Source: Kazachstania africana CBS 2517 (taxonomy: Eukaryota; Ascomycota; Saccharomycetes; Saccharomycetales; Saccharomycetaceae). Taken from it: a stretch of 64,000 nt of DNA. The stretch covers positions 682,001 to 746,000 of the forward strand of contig NC_018941.1 of the NCBI RefSeq assembly GCF_000304475.1, written 5' to 3'. Below are positions 41,671-52,571 of this stretch, one piece after another; positions within the stretch are counted from its first letter, which is position 1, and the number at the start of each line of letters is the position of its first letter. The notes under the pieces were generated by a model that saw nothing but the letters and a program-made list of their open reading frames with translations, made no database searches and was not told the origin of the DNA. The position numbers and the translations under genes were made by a program.

Positions 41671-43026
41671 ATGATGATTACGTTACTGTTTCCACTCTTA
41701 TTGACAGTAGCAAAAGCTATAGATCTCGATACAAGCTCGAAAACTTCTATCTGTGATGCTACTGCCTTGATTCAAGACGGTATGCTCGATTATTATGAGG
41801 GTATAAGGTACGGTGGTACCGTGGGAATGTTCCAATCTCCCTACTATTGGTGGGAGGCTGGTGAAGCGTTTGGTGGTATGCTGGAGAATTGGTTTCTTTG
41901 TGAAAATGACACTTTTAAAGAAATTATTTATGATGCTATATTGGCTCAAACAGGTTCAGATTATGATTTTATGCCAGAAAATCAAACTATGGTCGAAGGT
42001 AACGATGATCAATGTGTCTGGGGTCTAACTATAATGGATGCTGTCGAAAGAAACTTCACTGACCCAACTGATGGTTCACCTGGCTGGCTTTACATGACTC
42101 AAGCCATTTTCAATGAAATGTGGTCTAGATGGGACTCTGCCAATTGTGGAGGAGGTCTCAGATGGCAAATTTTCACCTGGAATTCTGGTTATGACTATAA
42201 AAGTACAATTTCTAACGTTTGCTTGTTCCAATTAGCAAGTAGATTGGGCAGATATACTGGTAATGATACCTATTTAGACGTGGCGGAATCAGTTTACGAC
42301 TGGTTAGTCGATGTAGGTTTCATTAATGTCGCTAATGGTACGGCTTATGTCTATGATGGTGCTGATATCTCGGAGAACTGTACCGATATCACTACCATCG
42401 ATTGGTCATACAATCATGGTATTCTTCTAGGTGGCGCTGCATATGCCTATAATGCAACTAATGGTTCATCTGTCTGGGAGAGTAGAGTTACAGATATCGT
42501 AGAAGGTGCGAAAAGTATTTTCTTTAGCGATGGCATTATGTATGAAAGTGCCTGTCAAGATTACGATACTTGTAACAATGATCAAAGATCTTTTAAAAGT
42601 ATTTTCTCCCGTATGTTGGGCTTTACAAGTGTTTTAGCACCATTCACGGCTTCCACTATTGATCCGCTCATCAAGTCAAGTGCAGCTGCATGTGCTTTAA
42701 GTTGTGATGGTGGTACTGATGGTCATACATGTGGTTTGAACTGGCAGGATAAAACATGTGACGGTAATTACGGTTTAGGTGAGCAAATGTCAGCTTTGGA
42801 AGTTATTCAGAACTTACTTATCCACGATAGGCCAGCTCCGTACACTGCTTCGACCGGTGGTTCTTCTGTTGGTGACGCAAGCGCCGGTCTGAACACTACC
42901 ACTTCAAGTGCAGATGTATTGGAAAATAACTTAACCATTACTAGTAAAGACCGTGCTGGTGCGGCAATTATCACAGCTGTTATTTTAGGTTGTATGGCTG
43001 GTGGTGCAATTTGGATGTTATTCTAA
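41671..43026 (+). CDS. DFG5: GPI-anchored cell-wall glycosidase-like protein Dfg5
   Basis: This 451-residue GH76-family protein (S. cerevisiae Dfg5 458) is required with its paralogue Dcw1 for cell-wall biogenesis, thought to transfer GPI-anchored mannoproteins to wall glucan. A signal peptide (MMITLLFPLLLTVAKA) and a C-terminal hydrophobic tail after a serine/threonine-rich linker (AAIITAVILGCMAGGAIWML) fit GPI processing. The domain shows YYWWEAGEAFGGMLENW, CGGGLRWQIFTWNSGYDYK and WSYNHGILLGGAAY, and there are many N-x-S/T sequons. It could start at the first or the second of two adjacent ATGs. DCW1 is the alternative, but position between TAF9 and RNT1 favours DFG5. Confidence 0.92.
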   Translation: MMITLLFPLLLTVAKAIDLDTSSKTSICDATALIQDGMLDYYEGIRYGGTVGMFQSPYYWWEAGEAFGGMLENWFLCENDTFKEIIYDAILAQTGSDYDFMPENQTMVEGNDDQCVWGLTIMDAVERNFTDPTDGSPGWLYMTQAIFNEMWSRWDSANCGGGLRWQIFTWNSGYDYKSTISNVCLFQLASRLGRYTGNDTYLDVAESVYDWLVDVGFINVANGTAYVYDGADISENCTDITTIDWSYNHGILLGGAAYAYNATNGSSVWESRVTDIVEGAKSIFFSDGIMYESACQDYDTCNNDQRSFKSIFSRMLGFTSVLAPFTASTIDPLIKSSAAACALSCDGGTDGHTCGLNWQDKTCDGNYGLGEQMSALEVIQNLLIHDRPAPYTASTGGSSVGDASAGLNTTTSSADVLENNLTITSKDRAGAAIITAVILGCMAGGAIWMLF

Positions 43027-43798
43027 AATTCGCAAGAACGTAAACGAACCATATATATAAGATATAACTTTTATTTATTACGGGCAATATTATTCCACTT
43101 AGATATCATTAAATGACTAGGGTAAAATTGAATTTCTTGCTCCTAGTTCAACTGCTTTATTGGAGATGTTGTACAAAAGAACAACATATATTATTATTTG
43201 ATATTCATCCGACCTTTTACTGTAGCTCCTACCTATCTATCAGCCTAACATGTCTGTTAGAATCAAAATATAAAAATTAAAATTATTAAGTCTGGCAAAG
43301 TAGAAATGCAAATAATGACGTTCAGAACTAAAACTGCAATAATGGTCAAGATCTTTATTATAAGACATACAACATCTCGATTACGTCATAATGGCCCATA
43401 AACCCTTCTTGCAAATTAACCAATGCTGCAATGGCCCTACAACTAACAGCCAAAATGCACAGCTTTTTTTTACATAAAAGTAAGTCATAAATGTAGATAA
43501 CGGCTACAAATCTGCTTATTGTTTGACTATGTGGTCTTAATAAAATATCTTGTCACTATTTCAATATTCTACTATTTGATCTTAAAATCCAGGAATTGAT
43601 TTATACCAATTCAAGAAAAACGAACTTATGCGAAGCTTACTATGAATCAAACAGCTTCTTAAAATTCGGCAAAATATACAAAAGGACTCAATAAGAGGTA
43701 CCATATTGGCCATTCTCCCATCTATATCCAATATATTTCAACAATTTGCTAGTAAATTTCGTAGTTATTTGCTTTGAGTCTCAATCACTGTTCAATAT
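43027..43798. other. 772 bp intergenic between DFG5 and the IBTK-like gene
   Basis: This is AT-rich sequence with no convincing ORF or RNA gene. A short inverted repeat ATGTTGT/ACAACAT lies at 43166-43187. It presumably holds the promoter of the following gene. Confidence 0.4.
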
Positions 43799-46700
43799 AT
43801 GCCGCCAAACAAACGTAATGATGCAATATCCACTAAGAGAGACATATTTGGCAGAGATATATCATATCTACTGAGTTGCCTCCCAACGTTGGAAAAAGTT
43901 AAACAGATCGATTTATATTCTAGTGATGCTGAAAATGGTTATACTCCATTGCACGTTTCATTGAAAAATGGCCATCTTAGGAAAGCGTTTAAGCTATATA
44001 CGATGTGGAAAGATGAGGAAGAGTTTCTATCACACAAATATGGAGGTAATGTCCTCAATCAGAAAGACAGAGAGGGTTTAACGCCCATAGAGCTGTATAA
44101 TGCTGTACTTCAAGTGCGCCTTCGGCGACTACCGAAAGGTTTAAGTTATAAAACATCTAATAGCCAAGATTTAACTGTTGAATGGAACGAAACCAAGGAT
44201 ACTGCATCTTTTAACATCAAATCTGCATTCAAAGTGTTACCTAAAAATGGCGAAGAAACGAAGATACTACGAGAAAATGGTGGATCTCATCTCTTAAACT
44301 TTGGTTCAAATGTCCACTATCAATTGGGAACTGGTGCCAAAGATGATCGTAAAAATCTATTCCAGTTAAATATAAATCAACTTACTAATAATACAGAATT
44401 ATCTTTCACTAACAGAATAAAAACGTCCGTCATGACTAGGTATCATTCTCTACTGACAACCTCAGATGGCCGCCTTTACGTCTGTGGAAATAGTGCTAGA
44501 GGAAGATTAGGCCACGGCGCCACTGACAAACCGTTACTGACTTATACAGAAATACCACTTCCAGAAACTACAACCATAAGAATGTTGGCAACGAGTGATA
44601 GTCATTCAATACTCCTCGTAGATCAAGGTAAAATACTAACATGGGGCTGGAACTCCTACAGACAATTAGGTTACCAAAGTGGTGGAAAGTTTTCTGAGGA
44701 AAAGAGTTCTGAAGGCTCCTTTGGCTCAGCGCCTAAGAGAGTTCATTTTTTCGATGACAAGGACATCAAAATGGTTGCTTGCTCTAACGTCCACTCCTGT
44801 GCACTCACTACAAATAATATGCTGTATATTTGGGGGTTGGATCTAGGACAAATGGGTCGCTCCAAATCGTCACATTTATCGCCTGACGCTGAATATATGG
44901 GGCATACGGGCCATATCGTCTCCAATCCACATCTTTTGAATCTATCACATTTAAAGATTGAACAAATTATATGTACAGAATTTGCAACATTTATACGATC
45001 AGAGGGCAATGTTCTCCAGGTATTGTCAAACCATTCTACAAGAGTCTTTAGGATAACAATGCCAAAGGCTCGTACTTTCAGAGATGTCGATGTGTTCAAT
45101 CATTTCACACCTAGGGAGATTTCTAGCAAAGTTATGGATATGAAATGTTCTAACTCTTATGGAAACAATTTAAGTTTCAGGTATGAATGTGGGAGAATTG
45201 GCATTATTAGCTCAAAAGCTGCATCGCCAGATATGTGGACAAAACTAAACAATACTTTGCCAATCACAATAGCCTGGGTCCCAAATTTCCAGTTCAATAA
45301 CTGTTTAGACTTTGACGTTGGTTCGAAAGGTAGCATTATTTTGTGTACATTTGAAGGCGATGTTCTAATTTCTTCCAAATCTGGCTCCTTCGACAAGGTT
45401 TTCAGTGAAAAATTAGTATCAGGAAGAGCTCTCTCAGTATCATGTGATTCTTCTTTTGGCTCTTTTTCAATCATTAAAAATGAAGTTAATGGCATTCCAG
45501 TATCACTCTCCCAAGACGACTCTGTTAATGGATTCAATATATACTCTCCGTTATCTGGGAATATAAACGATGGTATCCAAGACATTTACCAGGGCCTAGG
45601 AAACAACAAATATCTTTTTGATGTGGAGTTTGTCACGAGCACATCTGAAAGTCATATATGCTACTGCCATAAATTCTTGTTAAAAAGCTGTTGTACTAAG
45701 TTAATGAACTCACTAGAAAATTACGGTACATTTATTACTAACGATGGTAATCTATTGTTTAAGGTACCTTCTTCCTCCGACCGTACTGTTCTCAAAATCA
45801 GTGTATCAAGTGATACCGATCCTGAAGTTCCTCAAACCATGAGGGAGATAGTGCACTTTTTATACACTGACCAAAAACCTTCCAAGCAACAGATTACAAT
45901 AAGCTTGCTGGGTATCACTGAGAGCTCGTTACATGGTATAAACCTAACGCATCACCTAAATGATTTGCTAAAATATTGTTTTGAGTTTGGCAGCGCCACT
46001 ATAAAATCCAGCAGATTCGAAGAACCAGATACAATAATCAACCTTAAAGATGGTAATTTGTACGCCCATTCCCCTATTTTAGCTGCCCAAAGTGCATATT
46101 TTCTCTCTTTCTTTGGTTCACGCTGGTACAAAACCGCGAATAAAGGATACAAATGTATTAATATGGACCACTATGACAGGGGAACATTTACGTACATTTT
46201 GAAAGGCCTGTATGGTGTCTCAAATGATAATATCTTCGAAGATTTTACTTATAACGTGTCCTCAGTAGAATGTCTGCAACTCCTTTTGGATCTACTTTTA
46301 GCTAGTGACGAACTCCTTTTACTCAACTTCAAGACCTATTTAGAAAGTAAAATCATTAATTTTATTAATTCGGAAACACTAATCGCTATTTTGATGAACG
46401 CGTCATACTGTAATGCAACGCTGCTGTTAAATGCATGTTGCTGGTTTTTAGTTTGCAACATTAGTATACTTTTTACAAAAGATATTATACCACTGATTAA
46501 AAGTTATTTCACTGAAGAAATTTGGAATTTATTAGAATCTTCATGTATCAATTTTGATGACACCCAGTCTAGAGTACCAGTAAACCGTTCTTGGTATGAA
46601 GACTCCTCCAAGAATTGGATTAAACTTTTTGAAAAAGACATCAAGTTATTTAATGAGGAATTTGTTGGTGCTACAAACAATTTCAAGCCATTGTTTGATC

Positions 46701-47752
46701 TAAAAAAGCAAAGTGGCTCTACAAAAGAACCTGAAAGACGTAGATCATCTACCACAGAAAAGGCTAGGAGGGATTTATTTGGCAAAAAATATGAGCCACA
46801 CACTATACCCTTGGCTCAAATAGCTTCTTCCACCGAAACAGAAGGATCTGTTGAAAGTTTCTGGTCATACAGTGAAAAAGAAAACAACAATTTGCTACCC
46901 TCAAATGATGCAGAACATTTTACAAAAGTAACAAGCAGGACTAGACGTAAATCTAGTGGAAACGAAGTGGTGCCGATAATATTAAACAAACAAAGCCTAC
47001 CTTCAGAAGTGGTTTTCCATATGCCATCGGGTGCTTCATCTTCAAAATTGCCTTCTTTAATGTCTAGTATGGATCTGGATTTCAATCGAATTGAAAACAA
47101 AACCGAGGAATCTACAAAGCTCACACAGTTTAAGAAAGATTCTCAGAAACAAAGAAGAAAGTTATTCAGGGACCAGCTCAAAGAAGATCCTGAAAAAGGA
47201 GATAACAAACATATTTGGAATCATGCAAATGATTCTAACAAATCGTCTAGGAAAGGAGAGGCTACCAGAGCTTCTAGAAAACAAACGAGTTTACCGTCTT
47301 TATTGGATACGGACTTCAATTCACTCAAAAAACAGACAAAAAAAAACAAAAAGAAGGGCACAAGTGCTGCCGCAACGGTTAATTATACAGAATTTGTGAG
47401 TACTGGTAATCCTGGTGGCATAAGACCTTATATTACCGCAAGTAAAGGCGAGGAAAATGAAATTGCAAATGTATTTGGAAATTCAAATCCATCAGCCGTC
47501 AGTACTTTAGAAGAACGGTTAGCCGCTCAAGAATTTGAGAAATGGTTTGCTCAAGAGAGTGCCAAGGTACAAAAAAAACTGAAGAAGAAGAGGGGAAACG
47601 CAAAAGATGAAATGCAGCTCGTTTATTCTAGTTCCTCTAATATGCCTGAGATGGTAGATAAAACTGCTGAGCGAAAGCCAAGGAGAAAATTAAAAGGCAA
47701 ATTTCCTAGTAAGCATAAAAGCAATAACACCAATTTATCTAATCTACTATAA
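43799..47752 (+). CDS. Ankyrin / RCC1 / double-BTB protein, IBTK- and Btb3-like
   Basis: This 1317-residue protein has, in order: ankyrin units (NGYTPLHVSLKNGH near residue 46 and DREGLTPIELYN near 90), a partial RCC1 propeller at about 166-360 (LLNFGSNVHYQLGTG, YVCGNSARGRLGHG, ILTWGWNSYRQLGY, LYIWGLDLGQMGRS), a divergent BTB domain at about 601-735 (FDVEFVT, CYCHKFLLKSC), a second BTB at about 740-870 (LYAHSPILAAQSAYFLSFFG) and a long disordered, lysine-rich C-terminus. This is the architecture and length of human IBTK (1353 residues), and fission yeast Btb3 is similar; these are substrate adaptors for Cullin-3 ligases. I know of no S. cerevisiae protein with this layout. It sits between DFG5 and RNT1, neighbours in S. 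cerevisiae. Function here is inferred only. Confidence 0.8.
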   Translation: MPPNKRNDAISTKRDIFGRDISYLLSCLPTLEKVKQIDLYSSDAENGYTPLHVSLKNGHLRKAFKLYTMWKDEEEFLSHKYGGNVLNQKDREGLTPIELYNAVLQVRLRRLPKGLSYKTSNSQDLTVEWNETKDTASFNIKSAFKVLPKNGEETKILRENGGSHLLNFGSNVHYQLGTGAKDDRKNLFQLNINQLTNNTELSFTNRIKTSVMTRYHSLLTTSDGRLYVCGNSARGRLGHGATDKPLLTYTEIPLPETTTIRMLATSDSHSILLVDQGKILTWGWNSYRQLGYQSGGKFSEEKSSEGSFGSAPKRVHFFDDKDIKMVACSNVHSCALTTNNMLYIWGLDLGQMGRSKSSHLSPDAEYMGHTGHIVSNPHLLNLSHLKIEQIICTEFATFIRSEGNVLQVLSNHSTRVFRITMPKARTFRDVDVFNHFTPREISSKVMDMKCSNSYGNNLSFRYECGRIGIISSKAASPDMWTKLNNTLPITIAWVPNFQFNNCLDFDVGSKGSIILCTFEGDVLISSKSGSFDKVFSEKLVSGRALSVSCDSSFGSFSIIKNEVNGIPVSLSQDDSVNGFNIYSPLSGNINDGIQDIYQGLGNNKYLFDVEFVTSTSESHICYCHKFLLKSCCTKLMNSLENYGTFITNDGNLLFKVPSSSDRTVLKISVSSDTDPEVPQTMREIVHFLYTDQKPSKQQITISLLGITESSLHGINLTHHLNDLLKYCFEFGSATIKSSRFEEPDTIINLKDGNLYAHSPILAAQSAYFLSFFGSRWYKTANKGYKCINMDHYDRGTFTYILKGLYGVSNDNIFEDFTYNVSSVECLQLLLDLLLASDELLLLNFKTYLESKIINFINSETLIAILMNASYCNATLLLNACCWFLVCNISILFTKDIIPLIKSYFTEEIWNLLESSCINFDDTQSRVPVNRSWYEDSSKNWIKLFEKDIKLFNEEFVGATNNFKPLFDLKKQSGSTKEPERRRSSTTEKARRDLFGKKYEPHTIPLAQIASSTETEGSVESFWSYSEKENNNLLPSNDAEHFTKVTSRTRRKSSGNEVVPIILNKQSLPSEVVFHMPSGASSSKLPSLMSSMDLDFNRIENKTEESTKLTQFKKDSQKQRRKLFRDQLKEDPEKGDNKHIWNHANDSNKSSRKGEATRASRKQTSLPSLLDTDFNSLKKQTKKNKKKGTSAAATVNYTEFVSTGNPGGIRPYITASKGEENEIANVFGNSNPSAVSTLEERLAAQEFEKWFAQESAKVQKKLKKKRGNAKDEMQLVYSSSSNMPEMVDKTAERKPRRKLKGKFPSKHKSNNTNLSNLL

Positions 47753-47871
47753 GATTCATCTTATAAGTCATTAATTATTCACTTTATAAACTTATGATAT
47801 ATAATATTCACAAATGTAACATATGAAATGCATTTTAGTAAAGGAAAGGACCGGTCTAGTGCTCTATGAAT

Positions 47872-49743
47872 CTAGCTCAAGTTGAAATCTCCGTCAGGTC
47901 CCAATGTGATTTTACCCTTCTTGACAACCTGTAGCAGCGATATTTCTTCGGAACAAATATCAGGTGCTTGTAGACTATCCGGGTTTGTTGTTGGAGTGCT
48001 CGGAAAGTCCGACTCCTTTTGGAAAAATACTCTTTGGGTATCTCTCTCATTCTGCTCGCTGTCATTAGAAGCAGACGCACTTACCTTGCGCCTTTTATTA
48101 GGAAAGGAGTTGTTACTGACTACTGATTCCGACCTAGGAATTGATGCACGAATATTGGCATATTTTTCGACTATATCCTTCTTGCTTAAAACATCTTCAG
48201 CAGCTTTAATTCCGGCAAGTTTCATGTTTCTAGCAATACCTTTCCCGAGTATCGTTCCATCCCCAATTCTACACTCCACAATACAGTTAGGATCATTTTT
48301 AGTGGGTTTTTGAACAGTGACATACTGTAACTTCAGAGCAGCATAACCAATTAATGAATACAAACGTCTTTTGGCATTGATATCAAGCTCATTTGTTTCT
48401 TCGAGACTAACTTCTTTTTTAGTGACATCGTTTATTGTTGGTTGAACCAGCTTCCTTAACCATTCTCTAATATTCAATAAGTTACCTTTTGGATCTTCTT
48501 CCATCAATGCACCTATGTATGCTTCAAAAACGTCTGCGTGTAGTTTTTGTTTACCATTCAAAAACTTGCTTCGAGCTCGTTCAGACAGCTCCTTAAATCT
48601 CAGCTTCTTATCTAAACCATACATTGAGGCCCATTCTTTCAATCTCTCATTATTGACAAGTTCTATTCTCAACTTAGAGAGCTGACCATCGCCGTATTGC
48701 GGAAATTGATTGTAAATGATATTTGTAACAAGGGCATTCAAGACGGAGTCCCCCATGAATTCTAACCTCTCATTATGGGCATGTAGCATTTCCTCTTCGG
48801 TTAGAAATAATTTATCATTAATAGTAGACTTATGAATAAAAACGCGAGCTTTGAGGGCGGGGTTTTTTATTTCAGGTATTTGAGGTGGCCAGACTGATTT
48901 ATCAGTGGAAACTGACTCAGTACTATGCAATAAAGAGGTATTTTCTGCGGACGACTGCGCATTATTGATGTTATTTTCATCATGCCTGTCGTCATTAGTT
49001 AATACTTCCAACTTTTTAGTTTTACTAGCGTCATACTCGATACCTGATGCTAGATGTTCTTGTTGAAGTTCACCAATTAATGGTCTATTATCAGGCCTTG
49101 CAAACTTTTTTTCATAGTTCAATAATTCTGTGAAGGCTGGTGATCCGTTCTCCATATGCAAAGATTTGAGTTCTGCAGCCAATTTTAGTTTGTATCTTGA
49201 TAGAATCGGGAGGAGCTCAATGTCAATCTTCTCCTGGTTGTTTACAGTGTCTGCATAAGCAGCAAAATTCGGGGATAACTCGATAATACGCTTATACGAA
49301 TCTATGAATTTGGTAACTGCATACTCCAACTGGATGGCTTCCGAATAAGTGTACGGCGTCAAAAAAGTGTCGTCAGCCCCTATGGCTCCAGAACGGTCTG
49401 ACCCTTCTTGTATTTCACTAGGTTCGTCAGAGGCAGGATTAGGTTTTGAAAGGCTTTGGCTTTTTTTTGATTTTGAAAATACCTCTACTGGATCATCTCC
49501 TTCTCCATGCTTGACATCCTCAGTATAACCCTTTGTTTGTTTTTTATGCTTTTTTAACTTCCGCTCCAACTTTAGCTTCCTATCTTTAGCAGGTTTTTTG
49601 ACTTTCTTATCCTTCTTACTCTTCTTATCCTTCTTGTCCTTCTTCGATTTCTTTTCCCTTTTGCCTTTCACTGAAATATCAAAAACTTCTTCCTCTTCAA
49701 CTTTATCAATTTTCCTCTTAGTCACTGTACCTTTGTTATCCAT
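47872..49743 (-). CDS. RNT1: Ribonuclease III Rnt1 with N-terminal lysine-rich extension
   Basis: Rnt1 cleaves pre-rRNA 3' ends and the hairpins of snRNA and snoRNA precursors in the nucleus. The 623-residue protein has the Rnt1 N-terminal dimerisation domain ([20 protein letters not shown] near 134, [14 protein letters not shown]), the RNase III signature [14 protein letters not shown] near 320-333 and the double-stranded RNA-binding domain at about 468-520. It is longer than S. cerevisiae Rnt1 (471) because of a lysine-rich stretch at about 8-75 (repeats of KKDKK) and a longer tail after [11 protein letters not shown]. The single dsRBD and the N-terminal domain argue against Dicer Dcr1. PAC element upstream. 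Confidence 0.95.
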   Translation of the reverse strand: MDNKGTVTKRKIDKVEEEEVFDISVKGKREKKSKKDKKDKKSKKDKKVKKPAKDRKLKLERKLKKHKKQTKGYTEDVKHGEGDDPVEVFSKSKKSQSLSKPNPASDEPSEIQEGSDRSGAIGADDTFLTPYTYSEAIQLEYAVTKFIDSYKRIIELSPNFAAYADTVNNQEKIDIELLPILSRYKLKLAAELKSLHMENGSPAFTELLNYEKKFARPDNRPLIGELQQEHLASGIEYDASKTKKLEVLTNDDRHDENNINNAQSSAENTSLLHSTESVSTDKSVWPPQIPEIKNPALKARVFIHKSTINDKLFLTEEEMLHAHNERLEFMGDSVLNALVTNIIYNQFPQYGDGQLSKLRIELVNNERLKEWASMYGLDKKLRFKELSERARSKFLNGKQKLHADVFEAYIGALMEEDPKGNLLNIREWLRKLVQPTINDVTKKEVSLEETNELDINAKRRLYSLIGYAALKLQYVTVQKPTKNDPNCIVECRIGDGTILGKGIARNMKLAGIKAAEDVLSKKDIVEKYANIRASIPRSESVVSNNSFPNKRRKVSASASNDSEQNERDTQRVFFQKESDFPSTPTTNPDSLQAPDICSEEISLLQVVKKGKITLGPDGDFNLS

Positions 49744-49820
49744 GGTTATTTACAAAAGCGTGGATACCTGCAGCTCAATCTGTCTATATTTTCTTTAATT
49801 TGGTACTGTATGCAAAATCT

Positions 49821-49830
49821 GCGATGAGCT
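49821..49830 (+). promoter_or_regulatory. RNT1: PAC element of RNT1
   Basis: GCGATGAGCT at 49821-49830 is an exact PAC motif, 78 bp upstream of the RNT1 ATG (49743) in the short spacer between CUS1 and RNT1. A T-tract follows. Confidence 0.65.
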
Positions 49831-49952
49831 ATATAACAATTCGACTTTTTTTTTATATTGCGAAAAAGATCTTTTGGCTTGACCCGCTGGGTTTCGCAAT
49901 ATGCAAAATAATAGATGTATAGAAAATTATATATATGCATAAGTAAATACCG

Positions 49953-51383
49953 CTAAAATTTGAACTTCTTTAGATCTTCCTCATCATTTTCATTTGGCCT
50001 TATCGTCTCTTTGTCTTCTAACTTCTCGTTCGTTTCCTCAGAGCCTGACCGGCTTTCTGGTTCATTCAGAATATATTTTATTTTAGAACCCGTATGAGCT
50101 GAGACATCGTCTGTAGATTTTTGTTCAAGAATAGTGTATAATGGTTTTTCAATCTTTTCAAACTGCTGTGGTTTACTACTTATTTCGATTTCTGTTAGTT
50201 TAATATCTCCATCAACGGGATTGAATTCGTTGTTTGCTGGCATTGCTGAAAATTCAGGTTCCTTCTTTTCTTCCACTTCTTCGTCACTACTTTCAGCAGA
50301 GTATTCATCTTCTCCTAATGTTAATACTGTCCCAAATAAATTTTTGGTTCTTTTAGTTTTCTTATGTTGAGCATACACTTTACCATATACATCACCTCTC
50401 AAGTTTTCAATTCCCCAGTTCAATCCTGCGACTTTCATATCTGGATAGTCTGGTGGCATGCCAATTTTTTTCATCCTTAAACACCAAGGCGGCAACTGTC
50501 CCCCTTGTAGTCCGATGGTTGTTCTCAAGTGTGCACTTAGTTTACCAGGTTTTTTGGCTCGTACCATCTTTCTCCAATTAGACTCATCGTGTAAGTGTCT
50601 GTTTTCATAATACAGATCACCTAAGGGAAGCAAAATGTCTGGTCTCCAACTCCTACCCAATTTGAAAAATACGTCATGTAATTTCTGGTAGTCGAGATCT
50701 AGGGTCTTTAGTTTCGGCTGAACCTGAGCCCTAGACATTTCCTTCAGTGATTTTTCAGTTTCAGTATTCTCTCCCTCACCAGGAAGCGTGTTTCTCATTT
50801 GTTCAATATCTGTCTGTCTAATTATGTCCGGCAGCTGGAATGGTTGTTTCCCAAGTAAAGAACGACCCGATAGGTACTCCCTTTTCAGTTGCCAGTGCGA
50901 CGGAACTTGAACAACGTTCTTGGAGGATTTAATAGACGCAAGTAAGAATGGATACACTGCGTCACAATCGTACCATTCAATAACTTCGGGATGGGATACA
51001 GAGCTTCTCAATTTTGCCAATGATGGCTTAGATATTTTTCGGAGCTTCCTCTTTGAAATTGGTCTCTCCTCAGACTCAACAGTATCCTCACTAGCTATGG
51101 TATGCTGTATATCCTTTTCTAACGCCGAATGTGCTACTACTGAGTTTACGGAATGGGGCATCTCCATTTTCCTTGTTTGTTTAATAGCAAATCTATCCAA
51201 AAGAGGCGTAAATTGTCGCCTTAGTTTATCATTTTCCCCTATAGTTGTCGATAGTGATTCCTTATTACCTGCCTCCAGAGCTTTCTTCCTTCTCTGTTCG
51301 ATTAAATCACCCAAATGTGACTTGTTATCGAGAGGTGCGGCCTTCGCCTCTTGCTTCGTGCTCCTTCTTGATTTTCTTGCCAT
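49953..51383 (-). CDS. CUS1: U2 snRNP SF3b subunit Cus1
   Basis: Cus1 (SF3B2/SAP145 homologue) binds U2 snRNA-branchpoint complexes and is needed for prespliceosome assembly. The 476-residue protein (S. cerevisiae 436) has the DUF382 block (VQVPSHWQLKREYLSGRSLLGKQPFQLPD), the YQKLHDVFFKLGRSWRPDILLPLGDLYYE segment and the PSP-type proline-rich motif QGGQLPPWCLRMKKIGMPPDYP. A basic leader precedes and an acidic tail follows. Start ATG 51383. It precedes RNT1 on the same strand, as YMR240C and YMR239C in S. cerevisiae. Confidence 0.95.
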   Translation of the reverse strand: MARKSRRSTKQEAKAAPLDNKSHLGDLIEQRRKKALEAGNKESLSTTIGENDKLRRQFTPLLDRFAIKQTRKMEMPHSVNSVVAHSALEKDIQHTIASEDTVESEERPISKRKLRKISKPSLAKLRSSVSHPEVIEWYDCDAVYPFLLASIKSSKNVVQVPSHWQLKREYLSGRSLLGKQPFQLPDIIRQTDIEQMRNTLPGEGENTETEKSLKEMSRAQVQPKLKTLDLDYQKLHDVFFKLGRSWRPDILLPLGDLYYENRHLHDESNWRKMVRAKKPGKLSAHLRTTIGLQGGQLPPWCLRMKKIGMPPDYPDMKVAGLNWGIENLRGDVYGKVYAQHKKTKRTKNLFGTVLTLGEDEYSAESSDEEVEEKKEPEFSAMPANNEFNPVDGDIKLTEIEISSKPQQFEKIEKPLYTILEQKSTDDVSAHTGSKIKYILNEPESRSGSEETNEKLEDKETIRPNENDEEDLKKFKF

Positions 51384-52571
51384 AGTTCCTGTGCTGGCTT
51401 AATATTAATATAAAACTAACGTTATTTCTTATCTGATTGTCATTCCCTACAAATACTTTGAAAGCGTACACTATACTGTATTGTCTTTAACTCATCTCTT
51501 ACTATGGTTATATTTTGCAGAGAAAAAATGGGCAACTTTCAAGATTTTAGCCCTGAGTGAGCATTCTTACTTTCCGGGCACTAGTTTTTAAAACCCTCAT
51601 ACAAAGTAGGGTTGAATTCACTTTAGACAGTGAAAATAAAGATAGACCGAAGTTCGGCAAACAAAACCCTAAAAATTGTCTTTCCTACCGCGTAAAAAAA
51701 TTCCCATGCAAGTAAACCATTGTTTGGGTCATGAAAATTGATCGATTCGTTATCAAGAAAGATCATCAAATAAAACCACGACACAGTTTGTGTGGCATGG
51801 GCAAGTTTAGTTTGCAGAGTTCAAAATCCGTAAATTTTCCAGAATGTGGCAATGGGTTTCCACAATAATGCCGGCTAATCTGTTTAGTAAGCTTATGTAA
51901 TTAATGTCAGTTATATTTAGAAGTCTTTAAGTATATTTTCTGTACCCAATTTTTTGGATTTATCCATACGAAGATGATGGCTTGAGGATTGCGGTCAGGG
52001 GCTGCCCATTATTCTCTGCAAGTCGACAGGTCATCACCATCAGTAATTGGAGCAAGAAACATAATAAATTGCAAAAAGAGCCTGACTTTTCTACAGTTTT
52101 TGTTACTGGGGGTATATATACATCACTTCTTCAAGTTGAATAACATTTGAATTAACAAACTTTATCAGACGCAAGAACTGGTCCTTACGATAAATGGTAG
52201 ATTTCAATTTATGGATGTAGTTTCCGTTGTGGAATTCTTTTTGGGATTCTGCGATGCCTTTTTTTGCCCTTGTGGCATCGCCGAAGTATCGTTAAACTGT
52301 GCCTGTGGCTTTTTCCACAATTTCCAATATCACGCAGGCGATGCGAACCAAACAGGGCCAGCTGGGAAAAGACGGATCGTAGTAAACTCTGGATTACATG
52401 ACTCAAGAACTTCTTATCGAAAACCTTATTGAAAAACTACGGGTAACTTGCTGCGAAGAACTTAATTCCAATAATCGAATAAAGCTTTGTCAATAATATA
52501 TAACAACACTATATTTTTAACTAAGTTGATGTAATAAGATAGGGGAACTAACTCATAATAATAGTATCAGT
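51384..52571. promoter_or_regulatory. Long divergent promoter CUS1 / YHM2
   Basis: This 1188 bp region between divergent genes is long for this window. CCAAT at 51946-51950 and the reverse ATTGG (in TAATTGG) at 52046-52050 could bind the Hap complex, suitable for a mitochondrial carrier gene, and TATATATA is at 52113-52120. A 73-codon ORF at 52211-52432 has no recognisable homology and is probably chance. Confidence 0.4.

Noticed and set aside
43166..43187. Hairpin ATGTTGT/ACAACAT as LTR end
   Set aside because: Only 7 bp, no target-site duplication or LTR body is visible.
47872..49743. RNase III gene as Dicer (Dcr1)
   Set aside because: It has the Rnt1-specific N-terminal domain ([17 protein letters not shown]) and a single dsRNA-binding domain, and lies next to CUS1 as RNT1 does in S. 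cerevisiae. Budding-yeast Dcr1 lacks that domain and has two dsRBDs.
52211..52432. 73-codon ORF upstream of YHM2
   Set aside because: No recognisable family, cysteine- and phenylalanine-rich in a non-coding-like stretch; chance ORF more likely.
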